Origin: JBBROS01 sp965213845
Lineage (GTDB): Bacteria; Pseudomonadota; Alphaproteobacteria; Acetobacterales; Acetobacteraceae
NCBI GenBank assembly: GCA_965213845.1
Contig: CBDCAI010000014.1
Location: 620,001-684,000, forward strand
Direction: 5' to 3'
DNA: 64,000 nucleotides
Of this stretch, positions 45,035 to 54,132 are shown in pieces. The notes under the pieces were generated by a model, which was given only the letters and a program-made list of their open reading frames with translations, was not told where the DNA came from and did no database searches. Numbering within the stretch: the first letter of the stretch is position 1; every line of letters starts with the position of its first letter. The translations under genes were made by a program, and so were the position numbers.

Positions 45035-45704
45035 CTACCACGTGACCCGGAACACCTCGGCCCTGGCCAGGCCGCGAACCGGTGTGCCGTCGGACAGCGC
45101 GGACACGTAGCTCTCGTGATGATGCCCGTGCACGACGAGCCGAGCCCGGCACAGCCTCGCCGCCCCGTCGATACCGACGAACCCGTGGCGGTGCGTCGTC
45201 GGCGCCTCGTGGGTGACGAGCACGTCTGCCCGGAGCTTGGCGAGCGCGGCCATGTCTTCGGGGAAGATCGCGTCCCGCATGTCCCGGGGCAACCCGCCGC
45301 GCCAGCGGCCGGTCCGCGGCAGGCGCCGCATGAAGTCGCGGCGCGAGGCATGCACCGGGTCCGCGGGCTCGACCCGGGGATACCAGACCCGTCCCTTGAA
45401 GACGCCGCCCAGGCCGACGACGGTCAGCCCCCCCGACCCGCGCCCAGCCCGCGTGGATGTTCCCGTCCGGGTGGTCGCCCCAGAGACGGTCGTGGAACTC
45501 CTCCGTGTCGACATCGTGGTTACCCGGTATCCAGAGCAACCGGATGCCCGCTTCGAACAGCGGCATGAGCCGTTGCCGCAGCGGCACGTCCAGGTCGCAA
45601 TCGCCCAGCAGCACGACAGCGTCCGGACGATCCTCTGCGCAGGTCCGCAGCAGCGGGCACCACTCGCCGTGGGGGTCGCCGTAGATGACGACATCGCCGC
45701 TCAT
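45035..45704 (-). pseudogene. Metallophosphoesterase gene, frameshifted in a G7 run
   Basis: Starts ATG 45704, overlapping the AAA gene stop as ATGA. Calcineurin-like motifs are all present but in two frames: GDPHGE, LLGDCD and GNHD in the first, then after the shift VTHEAPT and VHGHHHES in the second, ending with a TAG at 45035. The switch falls at seven consecutive G's on the coding strand (45428-45434); six would restore one frame through GLTVVGLGGVFKGR. The product was a phosphatase or phosphodiesterase of about 220 residues. It may be a true mutation, a slippage-controlled gene, or a sequencing error. Confidence 0.85.
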
Positions 45705-46747
45705 GGCCCACGCCACACCGGATCGGCCACGATGGCCTCGGCCTCGGGCGCGTCGAGCACGCGGCTCTCGACCAGCGCGGCCGCCACGGCCCGGACGGCT
45801 TCAAGGTGCGACCTGACGAGGTCGAGCGCCGTGGCATACGCCTCGTCGAGTTGCACGCGGACTCGGTCGGCAAGCGCCGGGTCGCCAGCCAGAAAGGCGG
45901 GGAGCAGGTGGGGTTGCGGCATGCCGCGCCAGGGCAGCCCGCGCTCCTCGTCCAGGCCGAAAGCGGTGGAGGCCATCACCGCAAGCGTGGTGGCTCGGGC
46001 GAGATCGCTCTCCACGCTTCCGCCCGCCCCGGAAGACGGCGTCCCCAAGACCTCCTCCTCGGCCGCGCGCCCGGCCAGGAGCATCGTCAGGCGATCCCGG
46101 ATGTCGGCGCGGCGGACCAGGCCGGAAGACGGTGCAGAGATCGCGGTATATCCCCCCTCCCCGCCTCCCCCGCGGAGCGTGACCATGCGCAGACGGCCCG
46201 GCCAGAGGACGCACGTGACGACGACGTACCCGGCCTCGTGGACCGCGGCGATCCACAGTTCCCCGGGCGAGCGGCCGTCCGTGCCGCCGATCTCCTCCAT
46301 GAGGTCGGACATCGCCATGGTGCGGTCGGCCGTCCGCGCCCTGCGCCGGGCCCCGCGCACGAAACGTTCGCAGTCCGCTCCGTTCGCCCCGGTCGCCGCC
46401 AGGGCGGCCGCTGACAGGTTTTCCCCCTCGAGGTCGGCCCCGAGGTGCTCACGCAGGATGGCGGACAACGCGGGACGGTCCGGCAAGCCGATACGGAAAT
46501 GGCGATCGAGGCGCCCGCTGCGCAGGAGTGCCGGGTCCATCTTGTCGGGATGGTTGCAGGTCCCGATGAGGATCAAGCCCTGATGAACCGCCACCCCGTC
46601 AATCTCGGCCAGGACCGCGTTTACAATCTGGATTTCGTAGCTCGCATGGCTGTGGGTGATGGTCGCCCGGTCGGGGAAGGAGTCGATCTCGTCGATGAAC
46701 AGGATGCAGGCCGGGTGCGAGCGGGCCGTCTCGAACGTCTTTTTCAT
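45701..46747 (-). CDS. FtsH-like AAA+ protein, C-terminal part (Walker B and M41-like domain)
   Basis: A 348-residue frame starting at ATG 46747. It begins just before Walker B (CILFIDEIDSF), continues with the second region of homology (DPALLRSGRLDRHFRIGLPDR) and ends in an M41 peptidase-like domain. The zinc motif is HEAGY where FtsH has HEAGH, a change explained by one C-to-T transition, while the third ligand region SDLARAT is kept. The frame belongs to a 674-residue ancestral gene (49112-45701) split by a 1-nt deletion. The deletion happens to create an ATGA overlap, so this half could still be translated by reinitiation. Confidence 0.82.
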   Translation of the reverse strand: MKKTFETARSHPACILFIDEIDSFPDRATITHSHASYEIQIVNAVLAEIDGVAVHQGLILIGTCNHPDKMDPALLRSGRLDRHFRIGLPDRPALSAILREHLGADLEGENLSAAALAATGANGADCERFVRGARRRARTADRTMAMSDLMEEIGGTDGRSPGELWIAAVHEAGYVVVTCVLWPGRLRMVTLRGGGGEGGYTAISAPSSGLVRRADIRDRLTMLLAGRAAEEEVLGTPSSGAGGSVESDLARATTLAVMASTAFGLDEERGLPWRGMPQPHLLPAFLAGDPALADRVRVQLDEAYATALDLVRSHLEAVRAVAAALVESRVLDAPEAEAIVADPVWRGP

Positions 46748-47571
46748 GGCTTAAGGAATGATCCCTGGTGCGCCTCGCCGGAGCCGTGCCACTCGCCGTA
46801 GGAACCCAAGACCAGCGGAACGCCGGAGCTTGCCGCCACTGCCCGTGCGAACAGCGTCTTGCCGCAACCGGTCGGCCCCGACAGAAGGCAGCCCCGGTCG
46901 ACCGCCGACCAGGGGAGCCGCCCCGCCTTGAACTGCGCGAGGTCGCGCACGACGGCCATACCCCACGCGACCGCCTCCCCCATCCCGTGCAACCGCTCGA
47001 GCGTCGGCATGTCGCGGGGCGAGGTGGAGGAGGGCGCAGCCGCAATGACGGCCGTTCCGCGCCCGACCAAGGCCCGGAGCCTGCGGACGTAGTCTTCCGC
47101 CGTCCGCCCCGGCCGCCGCGCCAGCCGCATGAGCCTGGGCGTGAGGATGGCCGCCTCCGTGTCCGGCATCGTGCCCGCCGCGCCGCCGCCGCAGACCTTT
47201 CTCGCGACGGCGCGCACGTCACGCCCGGTCAGGACCGGAACTTCTAACCTGTTGTCGGCGGCCAGGACCAGATCGGGAGGCAACCACGCAGCTTCGGCGG
47301 CGAACCCGGCGCAATGCTCACCCTTCGCGACCGCCGAAGCGAACAGCTCCGCCGCATCCGCCAGCGTGCCGGCACGCTGCTCTTCGGCAGGCGCCCAGGC
47401 GACCCATTTGCCACGCCAGTCGCGGTCGGTCCCCCCGTCCCGGAATTCCTGCCCGTCCCTCGCCGCATCCCGCCAGACGTCCCTGGCCAACGTGGTCCAG
47501 CAAGGTGCCGGCAGCATGAGGAGGGTGACCGTCCCATCCCGTCCCGCTGCTTCGAAGGTGAGGCCGGCGGA
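46744..47571 (-). pseudogene. FtsH-like AAA+ protein, middle part (Walker A), cut by IS256
   Basis: This segment encodes an N-terminal domain (LTFEAAGRDGTVTLLMLPAP onward) and Walker A (LLSGPTGCGKTLFARA), then ends LKP-stop at 46744. One missing base in CTTAAGCCATG (expected AAGGCCATG, Lys-Ala-Met) causes the stop. Its upstream end runs into the IS256-family element, so it has lost its own start. Joined to 48952-49112 across the 8-bp duplication it is exactly in frame. Confidence 0.85.
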
Positions 47572-48951
47572 GATAGCGTCCGTGCTCGTGGTGGAATTTC
47601 GTTGATTGAAACGGTGTAGGCGGAGGTGGTCATCGGATCGGCTGGTTAAGGTGGAGGTGCGAGCTTCAACCCGAACCGACGAGGACCCGATGACCGAGGA
47701 CAGACTACCGTTGGCCGAGCTGTTGGCCAAAGCCGGAGATGGCGACTTCCTGCGATCCGTGGCGGAGGCCGTGGTGCAGTTGCTGATGGAGACCGATGTG
47801 GAAGGCATGATTGGCGCCGGACGTCACGAGCGAACCGGCGATCGCCAGACCTACCGCAACGGCTTCCGGGATCGGACGCTGGACACGCGGCTGGGCAGTC
47901 TGCAGCTGCGGATCCCCAAGCTGCGGCAGGGCAGCTACTTCCCGCCCTTCCTGGAGCCCCGCCGGACGTCCGAGAAGGCCTTGGTGGCCGTCATCCAGGA
48001 GGCCTGGATCGGCGGCGTGTCGACAAGGCGCGTGGACGAGCTGGTGCAGGCGATGGGGCTGGGCGGCATCAGCAAGAGCACGGTGAGCAAGCTGTGCAAG
48101 GACATCGACGACCGGGTGAATGCCTTCCTCGAGCGCCCTCTCGTCGGCGATTGGCCATATTTGTGGCTGGATGCCACCTACCTCAAGCAGCGCGAGGGCG
48201 GCCAGATCAGGACGGTCGCGGTGATAATCGCTGTGGCGGTGAACACCGAGGGCAAACGGGAGATCGTCGGCCTGCATATCGGGCCGTCGGAGGCGGAGGT
48301 CTTCTGGTCGGCGTTCCTGAAGAGCCTGGTCCGCCGCGGCTTGCGGGGCACCAAGCTGGTCATCTCCGACGCGCATGAGGGATTGAAGGCGGCGATCCGG
48401 CGGGTGCTTGGGTCCACGTGGCAACGCTGCCGGGTTCATTGGATGCGCAACGCCCAGGCTTACGTGCCGAAAGGTCAGCAGAACATGGTCTCGGCCGTCC
48501 TCCGCCAGGCGTTCACCCAGTTGGATCACCAGAACGCCACTCAGACCATGCGCCACGTCGCCGACCAGCTCCGCGACAAGTGGCCCAAGCTCGGCGCGTT
48601 CATCGATGAGAGCGAGGCCGACGTGCTGGCCTACATGAACTTTCCTGCCCAGCACCGGGTGAAGATCCACAGCACCAACCCGATCGAAAGGCTGAACAAA
48701 GAGGTCAAACGCCGCGCCGATGTCGTCGGCATATTTCCGAATGAAGGTGCCATCATCAGACTGATCGGTGCTGTGCTGCTGGAAGCCAACGACGAGTGGC
48801 AGATGCAGCACCGCTACATGCAGACAGAGGCCATGGCCGAACTCATGCCGACCACAATCGACGTCGTGCCCACCGAGATCGCCACCATAGCAGCATGACC
48901 AATGGCCACCTCAACTACACCCCAATTTACACCACCTTGACGGACGTGATC
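47572..48951 (+). mobile_element. Complete IS256-family insertion sequence
   Basis: A 1380-bp element with imperfect terminal inverted repeats (left end GATAGCGTCCGTGCTCGTGG, right end reading GATCACGTCCGTCAAGGTGG on the other strand), flanked by an 8-bp duplication. One transposase gene fills it. It interrupts the FtsH-like AAA+ gene at codon 54. A 249-bp relic of the same element lies at 42582-42830. Confidence 0.93.
47690..48898 (+). CDS. IS256-family (mutator-type) transposase
   Basis: A 402-residue DDE transposase. The first Asp is in LWLDATYLK, the second in VISDAHEGL and the Glu in NPIERLNKE, followed by the conserved RRADVVGIFPNE. The N-terminal half has GRHERTGDRQTYRNGFRDRT, a helix-turn-helix region of this family. 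It starts at ATG 47690 behind GAGGA and appears intact, so the element may still be mobile. Confidence 0.95.
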   Translation: MTEDRLPLAELLAKAGDGDFLRSVAEAVVQLLMETDVEGMIGAGRHERTGDRQTYRNGFRDRTLDTRLGSLQLRIPKLRQGSYFPPFLEPRRTSEKALVAVIQEAWIGGVSTRRVDELVQAMGLGGISKSTVSKLCKDIDDRVNAFLERPLVGDWPYLWLDATYLKQREGGQIRTVAVIIAVAVNTEGKREIVGLHIGPSEAEVFWSAFLKSLVRRGLRGTKLVISDAHEGLKAAIRRVLGSTWQRCRVHWMRNAQAYVPKGQQNMVSAVLRQAFTQLDHQNATQTMRHVADQLRDKWPKLGAFIDESEADVLAYMNFPAQHRVKIHSTNPIERLNKEVKRRADVVGIFPNEGAIIRLIGAVLLEANDEWQMQHRYMQTEAMAELMPTTIDVVPTEIATIAA

Positions 48952-49112
48952 CCGGCGGACGCGAGCGCCCGCGAGACCAACATGAAGGCGGCGACACCGG
49001 CCGGGTCGTGCAGTTCGGTCCGGGGCGGCTCTTCGAGCGGGATGTCGAGTTCGGCGAGCTCGGGTCCGGCAGGGGACGACCTCGGGCCGACCCGGCGGGT
49101 TGGCTTTATCAT
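48952..49112 (-). pseudogene. FtsH-like AAA+ protein, N-terminal fragment
   Basis: The first 53 codons of the AAA+ gene from ATG 49112 (AGAGGT upstream): MIKPTRRVGPRSSPAG, then ELHDPAGVAAFMLVSRALAS. The frame runs into the IS256-family element at the target duplication. The reading frame is open further upstream to 49385, but the ribosome binding site favours 49112. Total ancestral length is 674 residues (161 + 1863 nt plus the one deleted base). Confidence 0.8.
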
Positions 49113-49515
49113 GGGAGACCTCTTCGAAAGGCAGACGGGTCGGGACGGGGGCGGAAGTTCGGTGCCTCCCTGAATTATCGCTCCGGCTTCACGTCCCGCC
49201 GCGATGATCACGTCAATCCGGTCTTTGCGTGGTCCGGGAAACCCCGGGGACCGACACCAGCAGGCATCCGGGCAGGTGACCACGGCGATCGGGCCATGCT
49301 CCGGTATTCGCGAGACTTCTGCCGGGGAACCCCGGGGCAGGAGCGATCGGCGGGCGATCCCTGCGGGGGAGAGAGAGCGCTTCAACGAGAGACCGCCGGA
49401 AGCAGGAACGCGAAGCCCCTGCCGCCAATACCCGACGGTGCCGGACGGAACGGGGACCGTCCGCGACCTGGCTCCCCACCGCGACGGCGCGGACAGCCAC
49501 TCCCCGGCAGCGCAA
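49113..49515. other. No clear gene; upstream region of the AAA+ operon
   Basis: About 400 bases. A minus-strand frame upstream of 49112 is open (PIAVVTCPDACWCR) and could be a longer N-terminus or the remnant of another gene. Otherwise nothing is recognised. Confidence 0.35.
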
Positions 49516-50100
49516 TCATCGGGCCGTCCGCCCGGACTGGAGCGCCGCGTAGGAAGGCATGTGACGGGCCACGAACGGGCCGATGCTCGCCGGATGACGG
49601 GCTGGAGCGACCACCCCGAGGTGGCGCGCCATCTTGCACGCGGCGATCCACCGCATGTCGGTCTCCCGGGTTCCAGGGACGGCCGCGTGACCCAGGTATG
49701 ACCGGCCGACTAGCAGGAGAAAGGTCAACCACGCCTCCTCGCCCTCCTCGGCTACGTTACCGGGCCGGAAGTGCCGTCCCAGCGAATAGCTCCGGCCGCT
49801 CTCCGTCGTTGCCCTGCCTCGCGCGCGGTGCAGCTCGACAAGCCCCGAGCTCCTCACCCAGCTCATGCCTCCCGTCGCGGGGTGGAGTGCGGCGTAGCCG
49901 AACAGCACATGGCTGCCGCCTTCCAACGGGACTGCGGTCCAGGGATCCATGAGGGCTTCAAGCGGGTTCAAGACAGTGTTTCCGGAACGACCAACGTCCT
50001 GCGCGGCCCGCCGCGCAACCCGTCGGCCTGGCTCCGGAAGACGGTCATTCTGGACGGGCACCTTCGCGGCATCGACGCCTCCACGGGGCGGCGGGTCCAT
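49516..50100 (-). CDS. DUF6634-like protein, copy B
   Basis: A 194-residue protein, paralogue of copy A (26515-27087), in the same orientation. It shares LNPLEALMDPWTAVPLEGG, SYSLGRHFRPGNVAEEGEE and RWIAACKMARHLGVVAPARH, and differs mainly at both ends. The ATG at 50100 is preferred; the ATG at 50163 overlaps the conserved TTGACT element. Function unknown. The two copies mark the ends of about 23 kb of island sequence. Confidence 0.72.
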   Translation of the reverse strand: MDPPPRGGVDAAKVPVQNDRLPEPGRRVARRAAQDVGRSGNTVLNPLEALMDPWTAVPLEGGSHVLFGYAALHPATGGMSWVRSSGLVELHRARGRATTESGRSYSLGRHFRPGNVAEEGEEAWLTFLLLVGRSYLGHAAVPGTRETDMRWIAACKMARHLGVVAPARHPASIGPFVARHMPSYAALQSGRTAR

Positions 50101-50134
50101 CCGGGATGGATCGACTTCCGTGCCGCCGGATCGC

Positions 50135-50163
50135 AAAAGCACGAGACAGCGACTACGAGTCAA
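50135..50163 (-). promoter_or_regulatory. Possible promoter of DUF6634-like copy B
   Basis: Minus-strand TTGACT at 50163-50158, 17-nt gap, GCTTTT. It matches the element upstream of copy A in position and flanking words. Confidence 0.3.
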
Positions 50164-50184
50164 CTCATTTTAATATAGCCATCG

Positions 50185-50463
50185 CTATTCTGGATATCGT
50201 CTGATGTTCAACACGCTCATCTTCCCGTGGCTGGACGGCAATCTGCAGGGGGCAACAGAGTCTGGCGGGTCCATGAATACCCTGCCGTCACCGTCAACTC
50301 GCGGCCTGTCCGGGGCGGACCGGGGGATTATCGGGTCAACCTGCGTCACGGCGTCAGCAAGCTGCACTCGGATCGCCGCCATACTCTCGGCATCATCTTC
50401 CACCATACAGCCTGAGCGACGCAGCCCTTCGACGAACCCGTGCGCAACGTCCGTCGTAGGCAT
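50185..50463 (-). CDS. Small hypothetical protein (weak)
   Basis: A possible 92-residue protein from ATG 50463. The first half looks helical and protein-like (MPTTDVAHGFVEGLRRSGCM; DAESMAAIRVQLADAV), the second half is Pro/Arg-rich. No family and no clear ribosome binding site. Confidence 0.35.
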   Translation of the reverse strand: MPTTDVAHGFVEGLRRSGCMVEDDAESMAAIRVQLADAVTQVDPIIPRSAPDRPRVDGDGRVFMDPPDSVAPCRLPSSHGKMSVLNIRRYPE

Positions 50464-50687
50464 CGAGCACACGACCGCGGAAGGACGCTTCCCTTATCCG
50501 GCGGTTCACCAAGATGTGGGCAATACGCCGCTCCCGCTCCTCCCGCGGGGCCTCCACCAGGGCCTGGTCTCCGGGTCCAGCGAGGAAGTGGGAAGGTCGA
50601 GGCGCGCGGCGTTCGCCGGGCTCAGGGCCGCCCGAAGGCCAGCATCCGATCCTTCATACCGGATGCGGACTCAACATATGGTGGAAG

Positions 50688-51257
50688 TCAACGGTAGAGC
50701 AGGACCATGAGGCCTCGCGCTACCTTGCGCGACGTGTTGGTGATCTGGTGGGGAACGTCGACAGGGTAGCGGGCGGTCTCGCCTGTCCTCAGCGAGGTGG
50801 TGTGACCACCGGACGTCACCTGGAGGCCTGACGTGAACGCGGTCAGATGCTCGACCGCGCCGGCTGCATGCGCGGCGCTGTCCAACGTTCCCATGGGCGA
50901 AAGCTCGATCTCGTACCACTCGGTTTTCCCAGCCATCTCGGGTGGGCTGAGTATCCTGAGTAGACAGGATTGATCGCTGTTCCGCATCTGCGGCGTGTTC
51001 GATGCCGTCACGACGGTGACGATGCTTTCGGTCGACGTGGAGGCGCCCGGGTCAACCAAGTCGGAGAACTCGATTTTCAGCGCCCTGGTCAGGCTCCACA
51101 ACACGGCGAAGGTCGGGTTGGCCTCGCTGCGTTCGATTTGAGAAAGCATGGAACGTGAGACGCCCGACGACGAAGCGAGCTGCTCCAACGTCAACCCGCG
51201 CTTCTTTCTCTGACGCTGGATGACAGGTCCAATTTTCGGTGTTTCAGTCTGTTCCAT
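50688..51257 (-). CDS. XRE-family regulator with cupin domain
   Basis: A 189-residue repressor-type protein. Residues 10-65 are an HTH_3 domain (IGPVIQRQRKKRGLTLEQLA, then SGVSRSMLSQIERSEANPT). Residues 110-185 form a cupin barrel (HAAGAVEHLTAFTSGLQV; GETARYPVDVPHQITN), the effector domain of the HipB/PuuR-like group that often controls amine or amino-acid catabolism. The ATG at 51257 precedes the HTH domain. It is at the edge of the opine-like catabolic cluster and may regulate it. Confidence 0.9.
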   Translation of the reverse strand: MEQTETPKIGPVIQRQRKKRGLTLEQLASSSGVSRSMLSQIERSEANPTFAVLWSLTRALKIEFSDLVDPGASTSTESIVTVVTASNTPQMRNSDQSCLLRILSPPEMAGKTEWYEIELSPMGTLDSAAHAAGAVEHLTAFTSGLQVTSGGHTTSLRTGETARYPVDVPHQITNTSRKVARGLMVLLYR

Positions 51258-51420
51258 CGACGCTCGCCGTATCCCTGTCCAGTGAACCTGGATACCCCCA
51301 GGCCCAGTCACTCTGTCCGTTATAGCGGAACTGCGAGGCATATATACACCGAGGCGCCAGATAGCGGCATCGAGCAGCAGGCCTCTCGACGCGGGCGAAC
51401 AATTCCTCTATCTGGGATTT

Positions 51421-51924
51421 ATGATCCTAGATAACGGATGCACGCATCCTGACACTGAACGCCCGTCCAGCTTGCTGTCGGACATGGAAGGGACTTACGT
51501 GTCCGGAATGATCAACGAGATGGCCATCTCGATGGCCCGGGAAATCTTGGCCAGATGGCCGTTCACGGTCAGGATGATTCGGGTCTCACTGTTCGGGGCA
51601 CTGTCGCAGCCTGGATCGAAACACGCGACCGGCGCCGCACTCGTACTCGGGCTTAGCGGGATAGAAGTCGCGGACCTCCAGCATCCCGACCGCAGCCAGG
51701 CTTTCCGCCTCCGTGATTGCCTGATGGCGGTCCGGCTATCCGGTCGGCGACTGGTGGCGTTCCATCCTGATCGGGATGTCGAATACAAGCGCGACCAGAC
51801 TGGATTGTGGCCCGATCGGGTCCGCTTGGATGCTTTCCCATTCGCTGTCGGTCCTGTCAGATCCGTAGAACGTGTCGCTAGACCGAACCTGCTCGGCTTC
51901 TACCGGGCGCCTCCAGCCGGATAG
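51421..51924 (+). CDS. Hypothetical protein (uncertain)
   Basis: A 167-residue frame from ATG 51421, with other possible starts at 51484 and 51508. The middle (GAALVLGLSGIEVADLQHPD; LSGRRLVAFHPDRDVEYKRD) looks protein-like, but no family and no ribosome binding site are evident. It sits between the two divergent regulators. Confidence 0.4.
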   Translation: MILDNGCTHPDTERPSSLLSDMEGTYVSGMINEMAISMAREILARWPFTVRMIRVSLFGALSQPGSKHATGAALVLGLSGIEVADLQHPDRSQAFRLRDCLMAVRLSGRRLVAFHPDRDVEYKRDQTGLWPDRVRLDAFPFAVGPVRSVERVARPNLLGFYRAPPAG

Positions 51925-52010
51925 GCGCTTTTGCGCACGGTTTGGTCACAGCTCAGGATCTGATCGCCCGGCGAGGGCTGGATCGCGGGCCGAGGCATCC
52001 GGGCTGGGCG

Positions 52011-52955
52011 TTACTGTGATCTAGGTCGGGGAGGCGAACCGTCCGGGGGGCCGGGATCCGCGCTTTGACGGATGACGTTTTGAAGTTCCGCCGCAAAGGC
52101 TTCCGCGAGCAGCATGCGTGTCGCAAGCTGGGGGAAGATGATAGCGTAGCTGCCCTGGATCTCTTCGGCCAACGGACGGATTACCAAATCGGCATCGACG
52201 AACGATCCCGCGGTCCAGTTCGAAACAAGAGTGATCCCCGCCCCGGAGGCGACCAGGGCGCAGGCGATGGTCGAACTCGGCGTTTCGATGACTACCTTCG
52301 GGGCGACCCCTGCCTTTTGGAAGGCGTCGTCGATCCTGTAGCGGACGTAACTATGCCTGGAGATCAGCACCATCGGCTCGGCATCGAGATCCCGTATCGA
52401 GATGACCGGCTTCGCGGCGAGGGGATGCTTCGCCGGCATAACGACGACGTTCCGGGCGGATTGCAGGGGGACGATTTCGATGGCAGGCCGTGCCATTGGC
52501 AGCTCGATCACGCCCACGTCGAACTGGCGGGTCGCGACGAGGTCGGCAATCTGACGTGACGGCAAGCTTTGCAGGAACATCGTGACGCCTGGCCGCGTCG
52601 ACAGGAATTGGGCAACCGCACGTGGAACCAACCACTCGGCCAATCCCGGCAGGGTCGCCACACGCAGCGCGCCCGCGCGCTGCAACCTGATGTCCTGGGC
52701 GACCTGGATGATGCGGTCCAGGCCCCCGTATGCATGTTCTACTTCCCGGTAGAGCGCCTCGGCCTCGGGCGTCGCGAGAAGGCGTCGCCCGCGGCGTTCG
52801 AACAGGGCGTAGCCGAGACGTGACTCCATCAACCCGATGGTGCGGCTCACGCCCGGCTGGGTGACATTTAGCAACTTCGCGGCGCCGACGACGCTGCCGC
52901 TCGCCATGACGGCCCGAAACGCCTCGACATGCTGGAATGTGAGCTTCAACGCCAT
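52011..52955 (-). CDS. LysR-type transcriptional regulator
   Basis: A 314-residue regulator. Residues 5-65 are the winged helix (FQHVEAFRAVMASGSVVGAA; LLNVTQPGVSRTIGLMESRL). The rest is a periplasmic-binding-like effector domain (GALRVATLPGLAEWLVPRAV; GAGITLVSNW). The ATG at 52955 follows a TTG that is less likely. It is divergent from the importer genes starting at 53082, and the 126-bp gap is the likely operator. It probably activates the cluster in response to the imported compound. Confidence 0.92.
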   Translation of the reverse strand: MALKLTFQHVEAFRAVMASGSVVGAAKLLNVTQPGVSRTIGLMESRLGYALFERRGRRLLATPEAEALYREVEHAYGGLDRIIQVAQDIRLQRAGALRVATLPGLAEWLVPRAVAQFLSTRPGVTMFLQSLPSRQIADLVATRQFDVGVIELPMARPAIEIVPLQSARNVVVMPAKHPLAAKPVISIRDLDAEPMVLISRHSYVRYRIDDAFQKAGVAPKVVIETPSSTIACALVASGAGITLVSNWTAGSFVDADLVIRPLAEEIQGSYAIIFPQLATRMLLAEAFAAELQNVIRQSADPGPPDGSPPRPRSQ

Positions 52956-53081
52956 CAATACCAGTTTGGCATAAGCAGCGAAGAACTTATCAATATTTTT
53001 CCTGTCGTGCGCGGCTACGCTCCCTTTCGAGATGCCCGGCCGCCGGCGAAAATCCGTTCATCCAGACAGGGAGTGATCGCA

Positions 53082-54110
53082 ATGCGTAACTATCTAGGCG
53101 CTTTGGCTGCCGTCGCGGTCGCTGCCTCGGCCGGTGCGAACGCGCAGACGCTGTATGTGGGCGGTCCCGGGGGATCGGCACAGAAGATGTTCGAAGAAAA
53201 GATCATCCCGGGCTTCGAGGCCAAACACGGCGTAAAGGTCGTCTACGTCCCCGGCAACTCCACCGATCTCCTCGCCAAGCTCCTGGCCCAGAAGGGCAAA
53301 CAGGACATGTCGCTCGCGATCATCGACGACGGCCCCATGTTCCAGGCGACGGAGCAGGGCCTGTGTGCTCCCGTCGAGAACGCCGGTGCAGTCAAGGACA
53401 TCTATCCCAACGCGCACCTGCCGGGCGGGATGGCTCTGGGCATCGGGTTCGTCGCCACCGGGCTGGCCTACAATACCGAGGTGTTCGCCAGGAACGGCTG
53501 GAGCGCCCCGACGTCGTGGCTCGACCTCGCCGATCCCAAGTACAGGGGCAAGGTCGTCATCCCGCCGATCTCGAACGGCTACGGCCTGCTGACGCTGGTC
53601 ATGGAGGCGCGCCTGCATGGCGGCAGCGAGGATAAGATCGATCCCGGCTTCGACTTCATGAAGAACAAGGTCGCGCCCAACGTGCTCGCGTGGGAGGGCT
53701 CGCCCGGCAACATGGCGCAGATGATGCAGACCGGCGAGGCGGCGCTCGTGGTTTGGGGCAACGGTCGCGTGCAGTCTGTCGTGGACCAGGGCGCCCCGGT
53801 GAAGTTCGTCTATCCGAAGGAAGGCGCCATGGTGATCATGACCGCTGCGTGCGTGATCAATGGCGCGCCGATGGCCGACCTCGGACAGAAGTTCCTCCAG
53901 GATATCGTGTCCCCCGAGACCCAGGCCCTCCTGGCGGTGTCCAGCGGGTTCGGTCCGGTGAACCCGAACACCAAACTCTCGGATCAGGACAAGGGAAAAG
54001 TCGTGTTCGGCCCGGACCAGGTCAACGCGCTTCTCCAGCCGAACTACGGGGCGATCAACCCCAATCGTGCCGAGTGGACCCGGCGCTGGGATCGTCAGGT
54101 CGAGCGGTAG
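53082..54110 (+). CDS. PotD-type ABC transporter substrate-binding protein
   Basis: A 342-residue periplasmic protein with a Sec signal (MRNYLGALAAVAVAASAGAN, then AQT). The mature part matches the spermidine/putrescine-opine group (FEEKIIPGFEAKHGVKVVYV; DMSLAIIDDGPMFQATEQGL; WLDLADPKYRGKVVIPP). The start has GGGAG upstream. First gene of a PotABCD-like importer followed by oxidation genes, so the ligand is probably the substrate of the dehydrogenase encoded downstream. Confidence 0.92.
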   Translation: MRNYLGALAAVAVAASAGANAQTLYVGGPGGSAQKMFEEKIIPGFEAKHGVKVVYVPGNSTDLLAKLLAQKGKQDMSLAIIDDGPMFQATEQGLCAPVENAGAVKDIYPNAHLPGGMALGIGFVATGLAYNTEVFARNGWSAPTSWLDLADPKYRGKVVIPPISNGYGLLTLVMEARLHGGSEDKIDPGFDFMKNKVAPNVLAWEGSPGNMAQMMQTGEAALVVWGNGRVQSVVDQGAPVKFVYPKEGAMVIMTAACVINGAPMADLGQKFLQDIVSPETQALLAVSSGFGPVNPNTKLSDQDKGKVVFGPDQVNALLQPNYGAINPNRAEWTRRWDRQVER

Positions 54111-54132
54111 CGGCGTCGGCCGAGGTGGAGAG

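Larger units (their letters stand above)
47564..48959. repeat. 8-bp target-site duplication of the IS256-family element
   Basis: CCGGCGGA stands at 47564-47571 and again at 48952-48959, directly outside the element ends. Removing the IS plus one copy restores an open reading frame in the AAA+ gene, so the insertion and its boundaries are well supported. Confidence 0.92.

Noticed and set aside
47564..48959. IS256-family element as the carrier of the whole island
   Set aside because: Its own 8-bp duplication flanks only 1380 bp, so it is a later insertion inside the AAA+ gene.
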